A DNA stretch of 64,000 bases from Ewingella americana (GCF_006438725.1 NZ_RCZD01000005.1:355588-419587); one strand, 5' to 3'; numbered from the stretch's first letter, positions 37,848 through 48,181 are shown. Made by a program: numbers and translations. Notes: a model not told the origin generated them from the letters alone.

Positions 37848-37885
37848 TTGAAAAAAAGGCACAAAAAAAGGCACATAATGTGCCT
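37848..37885. repeat. Right flanking repeat of the prophage remnant, also the can terminator
   Basis: Near copy of 35124-35159. On the minus strand its GGCACATTATGTGCC hairpin followed by T7 lies directly downstream of can and is a good intrinsic terminator. Insertion into a host terminator with its duplication explains why the left copy also reads as a minus-strand terminator without a gene. Confidence 0.7.
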
Positions 37886-37909
37886 TTTGCTTTTTAATCT
37901 TTTGTACAG

Positions 37910-38566
37910 TTACTGCGGGTTGCCGTGCAGCAGTGCTGAGACACCCTGGCGGTAACGCTGTTCCAGCGTTTCGCGGCTGGTGGAGGTCACTTCGAGGTCG
38001 CGCAGACGCCCGTCCTGAATGCCGTAAACCCAGCCGTGCAGCGAGACTTTCTGTCCGCGCTTCCATGCTGTTTGCATTACCGTGGAGTGGCCAAGGTTGT
38101 AAATCTGCTCAACGACGTTCAGTTCACACAACTTATTCAGACGCTGGTCAGGAGACAGTTCGCCCAGCAGCGAGCTGTGTTTGTACCAGATATCACGAAT
38201 GTGCAGCAGCCAGTTGTTAATCAACCCAAGTTCCGGGTTTTCAACCGCCGACTGTACGCCGCCACAGCCGTAGTGCCCGCAGATGATCACGTGCTCGACT
38301 TCCAGCACGTCGATGGCGTATTGCACAACCGATAGGCAGTTGAGGTCGGTGTGAATCACCAGGTTAGCGACGTTACGGTGTACAAACAGTTCGCCAGGCT
38401 CAAGCCCGGTCAGTTGTTCGGCGGGAACGCGACTGTCGGAACAACCAATCCACAGGAAGCGTGGTTTTTGCGATTCTGAGAGACGTTCGAAGAAGCCTGG
38501 GTCTTCTTCCACCATGGTTTTCGACCAAAGGGCGTTATTACTTTTAAGTGTTTCAATGTCGTTCAT
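37910..38566 (-). CDS. can: Carbonic anhydrase 2 (beta class)
   Basis: A 218-residue zinc beta-carbonic anhydrase that interconverts CO2 and bicarbonate and supplies bicarbonate for biosynthesis. Zinc ligands and the catalytic dyad are visible: CSDSR, the His in [10 protein letters not shown] and the Cys of the same motif. The start at 38566 ([14 protein letters not shown]) gives the E. coli-like length; an in-frame start 96 bases upstream adds a non-homologous peptide. It is divergent from yadG with 149 bp between starts. Confidence 0.97.
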   Translation of the reverse strand: MNDIETLKSNNALWSKTMVEEDPGFFERLSESQKPRFLWIGCSDSRVPAEQLTGLEPGELFVHRNVANLVIHTDLNCLSVVQYAIDVLEVEHVIICGHYGCGGVQSAVENPELGLINNWLLHIRDIWYKHSSLLGELSPDQRLNKLCELNVVEQIYNLGHSTVMQTAWKRGQKVSLHGWVYGIQDGRLRDLEVTSTSRETLEQRYRQGVSALLHGNPQ

Positions 38567-38715
38567 GGAAGTTAATAGCCTGTAACCGAATAACAACGAT
38601 GGGTTAATATAGGGCAACATATCGTTTTTTAAAACCGATTCAGCATCTCTAATGATGATCAAATCTTAACGGCAGAATTTATAACAAGGTTCTCTACACA
38701 AGGTAAGCTCCACTT

Positions 38716-39639
38716 ATGACATATGCATTAGAACTGGAGAAGTTAACCAAAACTTACGCCGGTGGCGTGCAGGCTTTGCGCGGTATCGATCTGAAAGTGG
38801 AAGCGGGTGACTTTTACGCCCTGCTCGGGCCAAATGGCGCCGGGAAATCCACTACCATTGGCATCATCAGCTCACTGGTGAATAAGACAGCCGGCAGGGT
38901 GCAGGTATTTGGTTACGACATTGATAAGGACATTGTTAACGCCAAGCGCCAGCTCGGGCTGGTGCCGCAGGAGTTCAACTTCAACCCGTTTGAAACCGTG
39001 ATGCAGGTGGTGGTCAATCAGGCCGGATATTACGGCGTTCCACGCCCGCTGGCGTTGCAGCGGGCCGAGAAATACCTCACGCAGTTGGATCTTTGGGGCA
39101 AGCGCAACGAACGTTCACGCATGTTGTCCGGTGGGATGAAACGTCGTCTGATGATCGCCCGTGCGCTGATGCACGAGCCAAAACTGCTGATCCTTGATGA
39201 ACCTACCGCCGGCGTGGATATCGAACTGCGCCGCTCCATGTGGGGCTTCCTCAAAGAGCTAAACGTGCAGGGCACCACCATCATCCTGACGACGCACTAT
39301 CTGGAAGAAGCGGAAATGCTGTGCCGCAATATCGGCATCATTCAGGGTGGCCTGCTGGTGGAAAACACCAGTATGAAAGCGCTGCTCTCCAAGCTGAAAT
39401 CCGAAACCTTTATTCTTGATTTAGCACCGAAAAGCGCACTGCCGCAGTTGGAGGGATATCGTAATCACCTGACCGATACCTCCACGCTGGAAGTGGAAGT
39501 GATGCGTGAACAGGGGCTGAACTCTCTGTTCAGCCAACTGAGCAAGCAGGGCGTGCAGGTGTTGAGTATGCGTAACAAAGCGAACCGTCTGGAAGAGCTG
39601 TTTGTCACGCTGGTGAACGGCAGCGAGGAAAAGAAATAA
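38716..39639 (+). CDS. yadG: ABC transporter ATP-binding protein YadG
   Basis: A 307-residue ATPase subunit of an ABC-2 type exporter of unknown substrate. Motifs in order: Walker A GPNGAGKST, Q-loop LVPQEFNF, signature LSGGMKRR, Walker B LLILDEPTAGVD and H-loop TTHYLEEAE. It shares one base with the start of yadH (TAATG), so the pair is co-translated. The C-terminal part after residue 220 is a DrrA-like accessory region. Confidence 0.95.
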   Translation: MTYALELEKLTKTYAGGVQALRGIDLKVEAGDFYALLGPNGAGKSTTIGIISSLVNKTAGRVQVFGYDIDKDIVNAKRQLGLVPQEFNFNPFETVMQVVVNQAGYYGVPRPLALQRAEKYLTQLDLWGKRNERSRMLSGGMKRRLMIARALMHEPKLLILDEPTAGVDIELRRSMWGFLKELNVQGTTIILTTHYLEEAEMLCRNIGIIQGGLLVENTSMKALLSKLKSETFILDLAPKSALPQLEGYRNHLTDTSTLEVEVMREQGLNSLFSQLSKQGVQVLSMRNKANRLEELFVTLVNGSEEKK

Positions 39640-40409
39640 TGTCGCAACTGTATTGGGTGGCACTCAAAAGTATCTGGCTGAAAGAGATTAACCGGTTTGG
39701 ACGCATCTGGATCCAGACGCTGGTTCCGCCAGTCATCACCATGACGCTCTACTTCATCATCTTCGGTAACATGATTGGCTCGCAGATCGGCAGCATGCAC
39801 GGCTTTACTTACATGCAGTTTATCGTGCCGGGCCTTATCATGATGGCGGTGATCACTAACTCCTACGCCAACGTGGCGTCATCGTTTTTCAGCGCCAAGT
39901 TCCAGCGCAATATTGAAGAGTTGCTGGTGGCGCCGGTGCCGACGCACGTGGTTATCGCCGGGTATGTCGGGGGCGGCGTGGCGCGCGGGGTCTGTGTGGG
40001 TATTCTGGTTACGGCGATTTCACTCTTCTTCGTGCCGCTGGTGATCCACTCCTGGTGGGTGATAGCACTCACACTGCTGCTCACTGCGATCCTGTTCTCT
40101 CTGGGCGGCCTGCTGAATGCGGTATTCGCGACGACGTTTGATGATATCAGCCTGATCCCGACCTTCGTGCTGACACCGCTGACCTATCTGGGCGGGGTGT
40201 TCTACTCACTGTCGCTGTTGCCACCCATCTGGCAGGCAGTCTCCAAGTTGAACCCGATCGTCTACATGATCAGTGGTTTCCGCTACGGTTTTCTGGGGAT
40301 TTCTGACGTGTCGCTGGTGTTTACCATGTCCGTGCTGGTCGGGTTTATCGCGGTATTCTATCTGTTGGCGTGGTATTTGATCGAGCGCGGGCGCGGCTTA
40401 CGAAGCTAA
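39639..40409 (+). CDS. yadH: ABC-2 type transporter permease YadH
   Basis: A 256-residue inner-membrane permease partner of YadG with six hydrophobic helices. The ABC-2 signature appears in the stretch LIPTFVLTPLTYLGGVFYSLSLLP, read in parts, and in SKLNPIVYMISGFRYGFLG. The conserved N-terminal amphipathic part is LYWVALKSIWLKEINRFGRIW. Substrate unknown. A bidirectional terminator follows. Confidence 0.95.
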   Translation: MSQLYWVALKSIWLKEINRFGRIWIQTLVPPVITMTLYFIIFGNMIGSQIGSMHGFTYMQFIVPGLIMMAVITNSYANVASSFFSAKFQRNIEELLVAPVPTHVVIAGYVGGGVARGVCVGILVTAISLFFVPLVIHSWWVIALTLLLTAILFSLGGLLNAVFATTFDDISLIPTFVLTPLTYLGGVFYSLSLLPPIWQAVSKLNPIVYMISGFRYGFLGISDVSLVFTMSVLVGFIAVFYLLAWYLIERGRGLRS

Positions 40410-40516
40410 TCCCCGTCATCCCTCGCGCTGCCTCGGCGTTGGCTGCCTGCGTTCTAACCCTGCTTGCAGCAGGTTTAGTGATGCAGCACGCATGATTTTG
40501 TGGATTCAAATTTGAG

Positions 40517-40552
40517 TAATAAAAACGGGGCAAATCTATGCCCCGTTTTTTA
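40517..40552. terminator. Bidirectional terminator between yadH and panD
   Basis: Stem AAAAACGGGGC/GCCCCGTTTTT (40521-40531 and 40540-40550) with an 8-base loop serves both convergent genes. Bases 40410-40510 before it hold a small CCTGC/GCAGG hairpin and no gene. Confidence 0.9.
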
Positions 40553-40567
40553 TGTCTTAAATGACGG

Positions 40568-40948
40568 TTAGGCCACCTGAACCGGCACGGCTTTGGCCGT
40601 ACGCTTCAATTGATTTTCGCCGTCGAAATAGGCCACTTTCGGCTGGTGCTTGCGGGCTTCAACGTCTGACATCTGCACATAAGAGCAGATGATCAACAGG
40701 TCGCCCACGCACGCGCAGCGGGCTGCTGCACCGTTGACCGAAATAATACGCGAACCGCGTTCGGCCGCGATGGCGTAGGTGGAAAAACGCTGACCGTTGT
40801 CAACGTTATAAATATCAATAGCTTCGTATTCTAAAATGCCTGAGGCGTCGAGGAAATCCTGATCGATGGCGCAGGAGCCTTCATAATGCAAATCTGCCTG
40901 AGTCACATGCACCCGGTGCAGTTTGCCTTGTAACATAGTACGTACCAT
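40568..40948 (-). CDS. panD: Aspartate 1-decarboxylase proenzyme
   Basis: A 126-residue pyruvoyl enzyme making beta-alanine for pantothenate. Self-cleavage occurs between Gly24 and Ser25 in [10 protein letters not shown], leaving a pyruvoyl group at Ser25. Tyr58 and the block [22 protein letters not shown] are intact. The start at 40948 gives [13 protein letters not shown] and the E. coli length; upstream in-frame starts are not family-like. Downstream of panC on the same strand. Confidence 0.97.
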   Translation of the reverse strand: MVRTMLQGKLHRVHVTQADLHYEGSCAIDQDFLDASGILEYEAIDIYNVDNGQRFSTYAIAAERGSRIISVNGAAARCACVGDLLIICSYVQMSDVEARKHQPKVAYFDGENQLKRTAKAVPVQVA

Positions 40949-41055
40949 TTCTTCTGCCCTTACTGACGTAAAAAGTCTGAGAACCTGCCAGGCTGACATA
41001 CTAAAAATCTCATGTGTCTGGCGACCCACATAGTTGCCGATCTGTCAGGCGCTGT

Positions 41056-41910
41056 CTACTGCGTCAGATCAACCTGTTGGTTATCAATCAGGCGTGCTTT
41101 GCCAAGCCATGCTGCCATCAGGATCACCGCCGAGGTGCTGTCAACGGTCAGGTCCTGCAAGGTTTTGGCGTCGCGGATAAACAGTTCATCCGGCGTGAAG
41201 CCCACCTGGCGCAGCTGCTGCGCGGTCTCTTCCAACATCTCTTCGGTATGACGTTCTCCCTGGCTCAGGCGCAACGCCAACTGGTTCATGATTTTTGCCA
41301 GCTGCGGGGCTGTTTTACGCTCTTCACTGGTCAGATAACCGTTGCGTGAACTCAGCGCCAGGCCGTCTTTCGCCCGCACCGTCGGCACGCCGACAATCTC
41401 GAGGTCATAACCCATGTCTTCTGCCATGGTGCGGATCAGCGCCAGTTGCTGGAAATCTTTCTGGCCGAAACAGGCCACGTCGGGCTGTACCAGATTGAAC
41501 AGTTTGCTGACGATGGTGGAGACGCCACGAAAATGGCCCGGACGGCTGGCCCCTTCCAGAATGGTGGAGATCACCGGTACATCGACCTGCGTCTGCGTCG
41601 CCAGCCCTTTCGGATAAATATCGGCAGGCGAGGGCGCGAACACCAGATCCACGCCGCGCTTGTTCAGCTTCTCGCAATCTTCCTGCAGGGTACGCGGGTA
41701 ACGCTCGAGATCGTCAGGGCGTTCAAACTGCATCGGGTTAACAAAAATAGTCACCACCACCACGTCGCCACGGGCTTTAGCTTCGTCTACCAGCGTCATG
41801 TGGCCTTCGTGCAAATTGCCCATGGTTGGTACCAGCGCAATGCGTTTATTGTTCTGGCGGTAAAAGCGAATTTCACGGCGCAGCAGCGGAACGTTTTCAA
41901 TAATAAGCAC
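41056..41910 (-). CDS. panC: Pantothenate synthetase (pantoate-beta-alanine ligase)
   Basis: A 284-residue ATP-dependent ligase joining pantoate and beta-alanine. The nucleotidyltransferase motifs are [15 protein letters not shown] (HIGH-like), [16 protein letters not shown], and [10 protein letters not shown] (KMSKS-like). It lies 14 bases downstream of panB and 107 bases before panD, forming panB-panC-panD for the whole branch from ketovaline and aspartate to pantothenate. Confidence 0.98.
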   Translation of the reverse strand: MLIIENVPLLRREIRFYRQNNKRIALVPTMGNLHEGHMTLVDEAKARGDVVVVTIFVNPMQFERPDDLERYPRTLQEDCEKLNKRGVDLVFAPSPADIYPKGLATQTQVDVPVISTILEGASRPGHFRGVSTIVSKLFNLVQPDVACFGQKDFQQLALIRTMAEDMGYDLEIVGVPTVRAKDGLALSSRNGYLTSEERKTAPQLAKIMNQLALRLSQGERHTEEMLEETAQQLRQVGFTPDELFIRDAKTLQDLTVDSTSAVILMAAWLGKARLIDNQQVDLTQ

Positions 41911-41924
41911 TTGGCTAACCCTTC

Positions 41925-42719
41925 TTATTTAAAGCTGTGTTCTTCGCCCGGATAAATGCCTTGGGCAACCTGTTCAACATAAAGACGTACGGCGCTGCGC
42001 ATATCGCCCGCTTCACGGAGGAAGTCTTTGGCAAATTTCGGTGTATGGCCGCCGGTAATGCCGAAGGCGTCATGCATCACCAAAATCTGGCCGTCGGTCA
42101 CATTGCCCGCGCCGATGCCAATCACCGGAATCGACAGTTCGTCGGTCACGCGTTTGGCTAAATCAACGGGCACACATTCCAACACCAGCGCCTGCGCTCC
42201 GGCCTCTTCCAATGCCAGCGCATCTTTCACTAGCAGATTGGCGGCCACTTCATCGCGGCCCTGCACTTTATAACCGCCAAAGACATTCACCGATTGCGGC
42301 GTCAGGCCCAGATGTCCGCACACCGGTACGGCACGCTCGGTGAGCATTTTCACCGTGTCGCACAGCCAGCTCCCCCCTTCCAGTTTGACCATGTTGGCAC
42401 CCGCACGCATGACTACGCCGGCACTGGCAAAGGCCTGCTCCGGTGTGGCGTAACTCATGAAGGGGAGGTCAGCCAGCAGCAGCGCCAGCGGCGCACCACG
42501 GCGTACGCAGCGCGTATGGTAGGTGATTTCCTCGAGGGTCACCGGCAGGGTGGAGTCATTTCCCTGCACGACCATGCCGAGAGAATCGCCGATCAGCATG
42601 ACCGGTATCCCCTGTTCAGCGAACAGCTGGGCAAAGCTGGCATCGTAGGCGGTGATGGTCGCGAACTTATGATTATCTTGTTTCCACTGGCGTAACTGAC
42701 TCAGGGTGGTAGCTTTCAT
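41925..42719 (-). CDS. panB: 3-methyl-2-oxobutanoate hydroxymethyltransferase
   Basis: A 264-residue TIM-barrel enzyme that adds a hydroxymethyl group from methylene-tetrahydrofolate to ketovaline, giving ketopantoate. Blocks: [25 protein letters not shown], the metal-binding [40 protein letters not shown] (in parts) and [18 protein letters not shown]. Start at 42719 ([13 protein letters not shown]) gives the E. coli length. It diverges from the qseB-like gene. Confidence 0.97.
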   Translation of the reverse strand: MKATTLSQLRQWKQDNHKFATITAYDASFAQLFAEQGIPVMLIGDSLGMVVQGNDSTLPVTLEEITYHTRCVRRGAPLALLLADLPFMSYATPEQAFASAGVVMRAGANMVKLEGGSWLCDTVKMLTERAVPVCGHLGLTPQSVNVFGGYKVQGRDEVAANLLVKDALALEEAGAQALVLECVPVDLAKRVTDELSIPVIGIGAGNVTDGQILVMHDAFGITGGHTPKFAKDFLREAGDMRSAVRLYVEQVAQGIYPGEEHSFK

Positions 42720-42889
42720 GGGATCTTCCTGTGAACAATTCATACGGTGAATATTTTGCCAACATTCTACTGTATGACCCGATAAGCAGGTAGCGAAGTT
42801 CCTGTCTTTGGAATGAACATCTTAAGAATCCCATAATAAGCATGGCGTATAATGCGATGTACAGCATCACCCACGACAGGAGAGGGAAT

Positions 42890-43600
42890 TTGCGCATTCT
42901 GCTGATAGAAGATGACAAAATGATCGGCGACGGTATCCGGGCTGGCCTGGGGAAACTGGGGTTTACGCTCGACTGGTTTACCGACGGATTGATCGGCAAA
43001 GCGGCGCTCGACAGTGCGCCTTATGATGCAGTGATCCTCGACCTCAGTCTGCCGGGAATGGACGGTATGCAGCTGCTAAAAGAGTGGCGGCAGGCTGGGA
43101 AAGATACCCCGGTGCTGATCCTCACCGCGCGCGATGCGCTTGAACAGCGGGTGGGCGGATTACAGGCCGGTGCGGATGATTATCTGTGTAAACCGTTTGC
43201 GCTGGTGGAAGTGGCGGCCCGCCTGCAGGCGTTGATTCGGCGTCGTCATGGGCACGTCACGCCGAAAATTATCCACGGTATTCTGGAGTTTGACCCGGCA
43301 CTGCGCAGCGTCACCATGAATGGTGAGCCGGTGGTGCTGACCCCGCGTGAAATCACGGTGCTGGAGCTGTTCCTCAACAACAAAGGCCGCGTATTGCCGC
43401 GTCCGCTGATCCAGGAAAAACTCTATAACTGGGACGACGAAGTCAGCAGCAATGCCGTCGAAGTGCACATTCATCATCTGCGTAAAAAACTGGGCAACGG
43501 ATTTATTCGCACAGTTCACGGCGTGGGTTACACCCTAGGTGACGCCGTGGCTGAGGCAACGGACAATTCTGCCGACAGCGCGACGGGGGAAAGGACGTGA
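42890..43600 (+). CDS. qseB: QseB-like response regulator (OmpR family)
   Basis: A 236-residue response regulator. The receiver domain has the acidic pair in LLIEDD, phosphoacceptor Asp51 in [12 protein letters not shown], Thr in ILTARDA and Lys in CKPF. The C-terminal OmpR-type winged helix includes [14 protein letters not shown] and [16 protein letters not shown], then [13 protein letters not shown]. The start is TTG 42890, behind AGGAG, giving MRILLIEDD as in QseB; upstream in-frame ATGs give non-homologous sequence. A short acidic tail after GYTLG is extra. It overlaps its kinase by 4 bp. Confidence 0.85.
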   Translation: MRILLIEDDKMIGDGIRAGLGKLGFTLDWFTDGLIGKAALDSAPYDAVILDLSLPGMDGMQLLKEWRQAGKDTPVLILTARDALEQRVGGLQAGADDYLCKPFALVEVAARLQALIRRRHGHVTPKIIHGILEFDPALRSVTMNGEPVVLTPREITVLELFLNNKGRVLPRPLIQEKLYNWDDEVSSNAVEVHIHHLRKKLGNGFIRTVHGVGYTLGDAVAEATDNSADSATGERT

Positions 43601-44970
43601 AGCGGCATTTTAAGGATCTGAGCTTACGCCTGCGATTGATCCTGCTGTTTGGCCTGCTGGCACTGGTCACCTGGCTGGTGGCTTCGCTCGTGGCCTGGCA
43701 TCAGACCCGCCATAACATCAACGAAGTGTTTGATACCCAGCAAATGCTGTTTGCCAAACGGCTGGCGGCGACCGGCGTGGGCGATATGTTGTTGCAAAAT
43801 CATGAAGTCAGATTGCCTGAAACCAAAACGCTGATGCATAAAGGCGAGCGTGGCCACACCGATGATGACGCCCTGACGTTTGCCATCTTTGATCTGCAAG
43901 GCAAGATGCTGCTTAACGACGGCGAAAACGGTAAAAAAATCCGCTTCGACAAGAATACGCAGGGCTTTACGGACAGCGAAATCGATAACGATGACGACCA
44001 GTGGCGGTTGCTGTGGCTGACCACCGCTGACGGGCGTTTTCGGGTGGCGGTCGGTCAGGAGTACGATTACCGCGAGGATATGGCATGGAATCTGGTCTCA
44101 GGGCAACTGCTGCCGTGGCTGGCCTGTCTGCCGATATTACTGTTGGCGATGATGATCATGATCGGCCTGGAACTGCGCCCTCTGCGGCGCGTGGCGGACG
44201 ATCTTCACCGGCGTGCGCCGGATGATGCTTCCCCACTCTCCACTGACCGGGTGCCTTGCGAGGTGCTGCCGCTGGTGGAATCTCTCAACTCACTGTTCAC
44301 CCGCACCGGCGACATGCTGGTTCGCGAACGGCGTTTTACCTCGGATGCCGCGCATGAATTGCGCAGCCCGCTGGCGGCGCTGCGGGTGCAAACCGAAGTG
44401 GTGCAACTGTCGGGGGATGACACCAACATGCGCGAACACGCGCTGGAAAACCTGACCATCAGTATCGACCGCGCCACCCGATTGGTTGACCAACTGCTGA
44501 CGCTCTCGCGGCTTGAGTCTTTCAGCGGACTGGATGAATTAGAACCGGTCGACTGGGCGGGGCTGATTGCACAAGTTGTGGGCGCACAGGATGCGGCGGC
44601 GCATGCTAAAGGTATCGTCTTACGTTTTGAGCAGACCGGCGATCCGGCACCGATTCAGGGGCAGTCGCTGTTACTGTCGTTGATGCTACGTAACCTGGTG
44701 GATAACGCCGTGCGCTATTCACCGGTGGGCTCTAAGGTGACTGTCCGGTTGAGTGAGCAGGGTATTGATGTCGACGATCAGGGGCCGGGGATTTCGGATG
44801 AACACCTGGCAAGGCTGGGGGAACGGTTTTATCGCCCGCCGGGTCAGGAGCAGACCGGCAGCGGTCTTGGCGTGTCGATTGTTAAACGCATCGCCCAACT
44901 GCACGGGCTGAGTGTGGTCTACCGCAACCGGGCAGAGGGAGGATTACAGGTACAGGTTCGCCAACACTAA
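43597..44970 (+). CDS. qseC: QseC-like sensor histidine kinase
   Basis: A 457-residue membrane kinase. Two transmembrane helices (about 11-34 and 168-191) enclose a periplasmic sensor domain with [22 protein letters not shown]. Then come a HAMP-like linker, the phosphoacceptor His253 in [18 protein letters not shown], the N box [13 protein letters not shown], and G boxes VDDQGPGIS and [13 protein letters not shown]. It starts with GTG inside the ATGA-type overlap (GTGA) with qseB. Similarity to E. coli QseC, a catecholamine/AI-3 and PmrB cross-talk sensor, is high along the length, but qseBC lies elsewhere in E. coli, so orthology is not certain. Confidence 0.85.
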   Translation: MKRHFKDLSLRLRLILLFGLLALVTWLVASLVAWHQTRHNINEVFDTQQMLFAKRLAATGVGDMLLQNHEVRLPETKTLMHKGERGHTDDDALTFAIFDLQGKMLLNDGENGKKIRFDKNTQGFTDSEIDNDDDQWRLLWLTTADGRFRVAVGQEYDYREDMAWNLVSGQLLPWLACLPILLLAMMIMIGLELRPLRRVADDLHRRAPDDASPLSTDRVPCEVLPLVESLNSLFTRTGDMLVRERRFTSDAAHELRSPLAALRVQTEVVQLSGDDTNMREHALENLTISIDRATRLVDQLLTLSRLESFSGLDELEPVDWAGLIAQVVGAQDAAAHAKGIVLRFEQTGDPAPIQGQSLLLSLMLRNLVDNAVRYSPVGSKVTVRLSEQGIDVDDQGPGISDEHLARLGERFYRPPGQEQTGSGLGVSIVKRIAQLHGLSVVYRNRAEGGLQVQVRQH

Positions 44971-44977
44971 AGCAGGA

Positions 44978-45457
44978 TCACCAGCGTTCCAGGCCATTGC
45001 GGGGAATGCGATTCAGCAGCTCTTGCAGAGGTTCGCCATCGGGGAATACCAGCGCCGGGGCAATCTCTGCCAGCGGGTAAAGCATGAACTCGCGGTTTTT
45101 CATGTCGTAATGCGGAACGATCAAACGTTCAGTGTTGATCACCTGGTCGCCGTACAACAGCATGTCTAAATCCAGCGTGCGCGGACCCCAGCGTTCGGCT
45201 TTACGCACACGGCCCTGGTTCTGCTCAATGGCCTGGGTGCAGTCGAGCAGCTGTTCTGCGGGCAATTGGGTATCGAGGGCAACCACGGCGTTGAGAAAAT
45301 CAGGCTGATTTTGCGGGCCGAGAGGTTTACTGCGATAAAACGAGGAACAGACCACCAGTGTGGTGCGGGGCATGTGCGCCAGAGCTTCCAGCGCACAGTT
45401 GACCTGGTCTACAGGCTTGGCAAGATTACTGCCGAGCGCAATGTAGACCCGGATCAT
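44978..45457 (-). CDS. folK: 6-hydroxymethyl-dihydropterin pyrophosphokinase
   Basis: A 159-residue enzyme of folate synthesis that pyrophosphorylates hydroxymethyl-dihydropterin. Motifs: [28 protein letters not shown] (in parts), and [17 protein letters not shown] with the two catalytic Asp in DLD, then [21 protein letters not shown]. Its start overlaps the pcnB stop by 4 bp, so it is the second gene of pcnB-folK. Length equals E. coli FolK. Confidence 0.97.
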   Translation of the reverse strand: MIRVYIALGSNLAKPVDQVNCALEALAHMPRTTLVVCSSFYRSKPLGPQNQPDFLNAVVALDTQLPAEQLLDCTQAIEQNQGRVRKAERWGPRTLDLDMLLYGDQVINTERLIVPHYDMKNREFMLYPLAEIAPALVFPDGEPLQELLNRIPRNGLERW

Positions 45458-47187
45458 TGACCGCTTTCCTTACGTGGTGCCCGTTTGCGCGGACGACGTG
45501 TGCGGGCGCGGCGTGGTGCGACGTCGTCGCCCAGCGTACCCAACATATTTTTCTGTGACGCCGGAGTGGCTTCCTGGAACTCGCTCCACCATTCGGTGAG
45601 ACTTTGCAGTTCGCGATGCTGTTCTACTTCGGCACGCAGCGCCAGTAAGTCGAATGCCGCGCGGAACTTAGGATGCTCCATCAGTTTGTGCGCACGTTTG
45701 CCCTGACGACGCGACAGACGCAGTTGCAGCGCCCAGATATCACGCACCAGCGTGGTAATTCGTTTCGGAATGGCCAGTGAGCGGCACTGTTCGTCGAGCA
45801 CATCGTTCATGGCCAGCGAGAACGCGTCGTAATAGGTCAGACCGCCTTCCTGTGCCAGCTTCTGTGCATGTTCAATCACCGGATACCACAGCATCGCAGC
45901 GAACAGGAATGCCGGATTGACGCGCTGATCGTTTTGCAGACGGAAATCAGTGTTTTTCAGCACCTGAATCAGAATGCGTTCCATCGGGCTGTCAGCCTGT
46001 TCGGTGAACTGGCTGGCAATCAGTGGGAACAGCGGCTGGAACAGCTGGTATTCACACAGTTTCAGGTAGGTCTGATGACCATAACCGGACTGCAATAATT
46101 TCAGCGACTCTTCAAACAGACGGGCTGGCGGGATCTCCTGTAACAGGGTCGCCAGACGCGGGATCGGCTCAGCGGTTTCCGGGCTGATTTTCATGTCCAG
46201 TTTTGCAGCAAAACGCACAGCGCGCAGCATCCGCACCGGATCTTCGCGATAGCGGGTTTCCGGGTCGCCAATCAGACGGATAATGCCGTTTTCCAGATCA
46301 CGCAAGCCGCCGGTGTAATCACGCACGGTGAAATCGGCCACGCCGTAATAAAGGCTATTGATGGTGAAGTCGCGGCGCTGGGCGTCATCTTCGATGCTGC
46401 CGAAAATGTTGTCGCGCAGCAGCATGCCGTTTACCGCCTGCTGGGAGGAGTTCTTGTCTTCTGGCTCTTCTTCCAGTTGCTCGTGATGACCGCGGAAAGT
46501 GGCCACTTCGATGATTTCCGGCCCGAACATCACGTGCGCCAGGCGGAAACGACGGCCAACCAGACGGCAGTTGCGGAACAGTTTACGTACCTGATCCGGC
46601 GTGGCGTTGGTGGTGATGTCGAAATCTTTCGGTTTCTTTTCCAGCAGCAAATCACGTACACCGCCGCCGACCAGGTAGGCTTCATAGCCAGACTTGTTCA
46701 GACGGTAGAGAACTTTCAGGGCGTTTTCGCTGATATCACGGCGAGAAATATTGTGCTCGTCACGCGGAATAATGGTGATGGCTCGCGTCTCACCGGCGTA
46801 GTCGAAGGAGGCACGCGGTTTGGACGGATGCTCAGTGACATAACGCTCAATAATGGGCTGATGTTCACCACGTGGTGACACACTGGCCGTGCGTCGGTTG
46901 GCATTGTTAGCGCTGTGGCGCGGACCAGCCCCCGGCGAAGAGGTGTTGTTGCGGCGGTCACCCCGGTGAGAGTTTTCATCCCGACGGCCACGGTTATCAC
47001 GGCTGCCGCTGCGTTCGCGGCGTGGGGCCTGGGTCGTTTTCACGTTGCCTTCAGCCACGGGGGTTGTATCGCGACGGGTGTTCTCTTCACGAAGAGGGGC
47101 CTGCTCAGGCACCGTGGTTTCTTCACGAATGACTTTATCTTCACGAACTAGCACCTTACGGCAAAAATTGGCTACTCGGGTAAAAAT
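45454..47187 (-). CDS. pcnB: Poly(A) polymerase I, with AUU start and long basic N-terminal insert
   Basis: A 577-residue enzyme adding 3' poly(A) tails that promote RNA decay. The nucleotidyltransferase core has [32 protein letters not shown] (in parts) and [12 protein letters not shown]; the family marks [18 protein letters not shown] and a basic C-terminus ([15 protein letters not shown]) are present. No ATG gives the conserved N-terminus. The frame continues upstream to ATT at 47187, reading [13 protein letters not shown], identical to the E. coli PcnB start, which uses AUU; GAGG lies 6 bases before it. Residues about 14-125 are an Arg/Asn/Ser-rich disordered insert absent from the 465-residue E. 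coli protein. Confidence 0.93.
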   Translation of the reverse strand: MFTRVANFCRKVLVREDKVIREETTVPEQAPLREENTRRDTTPVAEGNVKTTQAPRRERSGSRDNRGRRDENSHRGDRRNNTSSPGAGPRHSANNANRRTASVSPRGEHQPIIERYVTEHPSKPRASFDYAGETRAITIIPRDEHNISRRDISENALKVLYRLNKSGYEAYLVGGGVRDLLLEKKPKDFDITTNATPDQVRKLFRNCRLVGRRFRLAHVMFGPEIIEVATFRGHHEQLEEEPEDKNSSQQAVNGMLLRDNIFGSIEDDAQRRDFTINSLYYGVADFTVRDYTGGLRDLENGIIRLIGDPETRYREDPVRMLRAVRFAAKLDMKISPETAEPIPRLATLLQEIPPARLFEESLKLLQSGYGHQTYLKLCEYQLFQPLFPLIASQFTEQADSPMERILIQVLKNTDFRLQNDQRVNPAFLFAAMLWYPVIEHAQKLAQEGGLTYYDAFSLAMNDVLDEQCRSLAIPKRITTLVRDIWALQLRLSRRQGKRAHKLMEHPKFRAAFDLLALRAEVEQHRELQSLTEWWSEFQEATPASQKNMLGTLGDDVAPRRARTRRPRKRAPRKESGQ

Positions 47188-47257
47188 GGGACACCTCGAT
47201 AGTGACTGATAAAAATGACGCGACGCAAAAACAGCGGCTAATCATAGCTCACACTGG

Positions 47258-48181
47258 CTACTTTGAGAATGCCGAAGTCATATCTGCCGGAGCTTTCGCA
47301 TCCTGACGCGGCATCTGGGCCGGTGCCCAATGTTCTGTCGCCCAACATAATAATAAATCTAACGGCATATCCTGCCAGTTTTCCGGCAAGGTTTGGCCTA
47401 AAAATTGTAACGCTTTCAACAGGACCGGGCGAGGATCACCCTCTGGCAATGCGGGCGCGTGGTTCTGCTTGGAGAGTTTATCGCCCTGCGCATTGACCGC
47501 CAGCGGTAAATGCAAATAACCCGGCTGCGGGTAACCTAAATGCTGATAAAGCGAAATTTGGCGCACGGTCGGCTCGATTAAATCCGCCCCGCGCACAATA
47601 TGGTTCACGCCCTGATAGTGATCATCGACCACCACCGCCAGATTATAGGCGAACAGACCGTCGCGACGGCGCACGATGAAATCCTCTTCGGCCAGCGCCG
47701 GCGTAGCGTGCAACCGTCCCTGAAAGTCATCGTCAAATGCATAGACCGGGCGAGTCTGATGCAAACGGATCGCGGCATTGTCAGCGCCGAGTGCCGCATC
47801 GCGGCAGTGGCCGTCGTAGGTGCCACCGAGCTGGGCTATTCGCTGGCGGGTGCAGGTGCAGTAATAGCTCAGCCCCTTCTGGCGCAGGCTGTCCAGCGCA
47901 GCGCGGTAAGCATCATGACGTTTGGATTGCCAGACGACGTCGCCATCCCAGTGCAGGCCGAAACGCTCCAGTGTCGCCAAAATGCTGTCGGCGGAGCCAG
48001 GGATTTCACGCGGGGGGTCAAGATCATCAATGCGCAATAGCCAGCGGCCCTGCAAAGATCGGGCGTGCAGATAGCTACCGAGGGCGGCAATCAGGGAACC
48101 AAAATGAAGAACACCGGAAGGCGAAGGGGCAAAACGGCCAACATAACGCGTAGCGTGAGCGGAAGCAGGCGAATCAGACAT
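47258..48181 (-). CDS. gluQ: Glutamyl-Q tRNA(Asp) synthetase
   Basis: A 307-residue truncated GluRS paralogue lacking the anticodon domain; it glutamylates queuosine in tRNA(Asp). Motifs: [23 protein letters not shown] (HIGH-like HFGS), [12 protein letters not shown], the zinc-type [10 protein letters not shown], and [10 protein letters not shown] (KMSKS-like). Start ATG 48181 ([17 protein letters not shown]) gives a family-like length; a start 45 bases upstream is possible. It lies 62 bases downstream of dksA. Confidence 0.95.
   Translation of the reverse strand: MSDSPASAHATRYVGRFAPSPSGVLHFGSLIAALGSYLHARSLQGRWLLRIDDLDPPREIPGSADSILATLERFGLHWDGDVVWQSKRHDAYRAALDSLRQKGLSYYCTCTRQRIAQLGGTYDGHCRDAALGADNAAIRLHQTRPVYAFDDDFQGRLHATPALAEEDFIVRRRDGLFAYNLAVVVDDHYQGVNHIVRGADLIEPTVRQISLYQHLGYPQPGYLHLPLAVNAQGDKLSKQNHAPALPEGDPRPVLLKALQFLGQTLPENWQDMPLDLLLCWATEHWAPAQMPRQDAKAPADMTSAFSK

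Larger units (their letters stand above)
35124..37885. mobile_element. Decayed P2-like prophage carrying T6SS-type cargo
   Basis: The 2.76-kb segment between hpt and can is bracketed by near-identical repeats. It contains the C-terminal part of an Ogr-type zinc finger, a portal (gene Q) fragment in the opposite direction, and three intact cargo genes. Opposite orientation of ogr and Q is what a P2 map predicts. Everything from P to D and from the replication genes to int is missing, so it cannot move by itself. The host genes on both sides are adjacent in relatives, supporting insertion. Confidence 0.75.
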
